From an uncultured Bacteroides sp. (GTDB lineage: Bacteria; Bacteroidota; Bacteroidia; Bacteroidales; Bacteroidaceae), in assembly GCA_900557355.1 (NCBI GenBank), contig USSR01000296.1, positions 1-8,015 on the forward strand: 8,015 nucleotides of DNA, in the 5' to 3' direction. This document shows positions 7,583 through 8,015 of this stretch, one piece after another. The position numbers and the translations under genes were made by a program. The notes beneath the pieces were generated by a model. The model was given only the letters and a program-made list of their open reading frames with translations. It was not told where the DNA came from and ran no database searches. Within the stretch, counting starts at the first letter, position 1; the number at the start of each line of letters is the position of its first letter.

Positions 7583-8015
7583 ATGAAAAGACTGTCTTAC
7601 TTATTTATTTTGCTGGCGGGGCTTTTGGTGGTCAGTTGTGATGATGCTTCTGAATCATTACCCTACGGGTATATTGGCCAGACCGAGCAAGGTTCTGACA
7701 CTTACGTGATGAAAGGCTACGAGTCGGCTGGCAATGGTTTTAACGTTTATAAACCCGCGACTATTGGTGCTCCTTTCTATATCAAGTCCAAAGCTTTTAC
7801 CGGGCGTAATTATGCGTTTGCTCCTGTCAGTGCCCAGTCGCTCGAAGAGCTTACTATCGTTCCGTCTGCCAATGCTTTCAGCGAAAATGTTGAGGTTAAA
7901 CCTGCTACTTGCTATTGGGTGCGTTTCAACCGCTACAACCATTATCAGATGGGTAAACTTCGCGTGGCTTACATCAACGGTAATGAAGTAGGGATAGAAT
8001 ATGCAGCTTCTGCTG
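7583..8015 (+). CDS. Lipoprotein of unknown function, 3' end outside the window
   Basis: An open frame of 144 codons runs from ATG 7583 to the right edge without a stop. Residues 1-19 form a clear lipoprotein signal: Lys-Arg, a Leu-rich core, then lipobox VVSC with Cys19. DDASES follows, matching the acidic pattern that sends Bacteroidetes lipoproteins to the cell surface. The mature part has many aromatic and Gly residues with short alternating stretches (GYIGQTEQGSDTY, ATCYWVRFNRYNHY, KLRVAYINGNEVG), suggesting beta structure. I do not recognise the family, and there is no visible catalytic motif. The start is chosen because it directly precedes the signal peptide; the A-rich leader GAAAGAAAACAGAG has no convincing Shine-Dalgarno. 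It lies 108 bases after the previous stop codon, beyond the hairpin, in the same orientation, so it may be a third member of the receptor system or the start of a new unit. Confidence 0.85.
   Translation, partial: MKRLSYLFILLAGLLVVSCDDASESLPYGYIGQTEQGSDTYVMKGYESAGNGFNVYKPATIGAPFYIKSKAFTGRNYAFAPVSAQSLEELTIVPSANAFSENVEVKPATCYWVRFNRYNHYQMGKLRVAYINGNEVGIEYAASA

Overview
The window looks like a piece of a Bacteroidales chromosome, most likely Bacteroides or a close relative. The evidence is: promoter boxes of the Bacteroides type (TAnnTTTG); start codons preceded by A/T-rich leaders rather than a Shine-Dalgarno sequence; lipoproteins with acidic residues just after the lipobox cysteine, as in Bacteroidetes surface lipoproteins; and a TonB-dependent receptor that carries an N-terminal carboxypeptidase-regulatory-like domain. 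I cannot name the species from the sequence alone.

Layout. Positions 1-170 are a non-coding divergent promoter region. One good promoter points left, out of the window, and a weaker -7 box points right. Positions 171-1868 hold a complete ettA-type ABC-F ATPase gene, a housekeeping translation factor. It is closed by a clear intrinsic terminator (about 1916-1950). A promoter-like -7 box at 2027-2034 then starts a second, unrelated transcription unit. That unit holds a 915-residue TonB-dependent outer-membrane receptor (2093-4840) and, 12 bases further on, an 873-residue modular lipoprotein (4853-7474). After a strong perfect-arm hairpin (about 7505-7545) comes a second lipoprotein gene that starts at 7583 and runs off the right edge.

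How they fit together. The receptor and first lipoprotein are almost certainly co-transcribed. They look like an outer-membrane uptake pair: a TonB-driven channel plus a surface-anchored partner, analogous in layout to SusC/SusD. However, the receptor shows no sign of being a classical SusC, and the lipoprotein is not SusD-like. Instead the lipoprotein contains a duplicated block of OB-fold-like beta domains and a C-terminal domain of the choice-of-anchor J (cleaved-adhesin-like) type. The substrate is unknown. The third protein, also a predicted surface lipoprotein, may belong to the same system. The ettA gene is separated by a terminator and is functionally unrelated.
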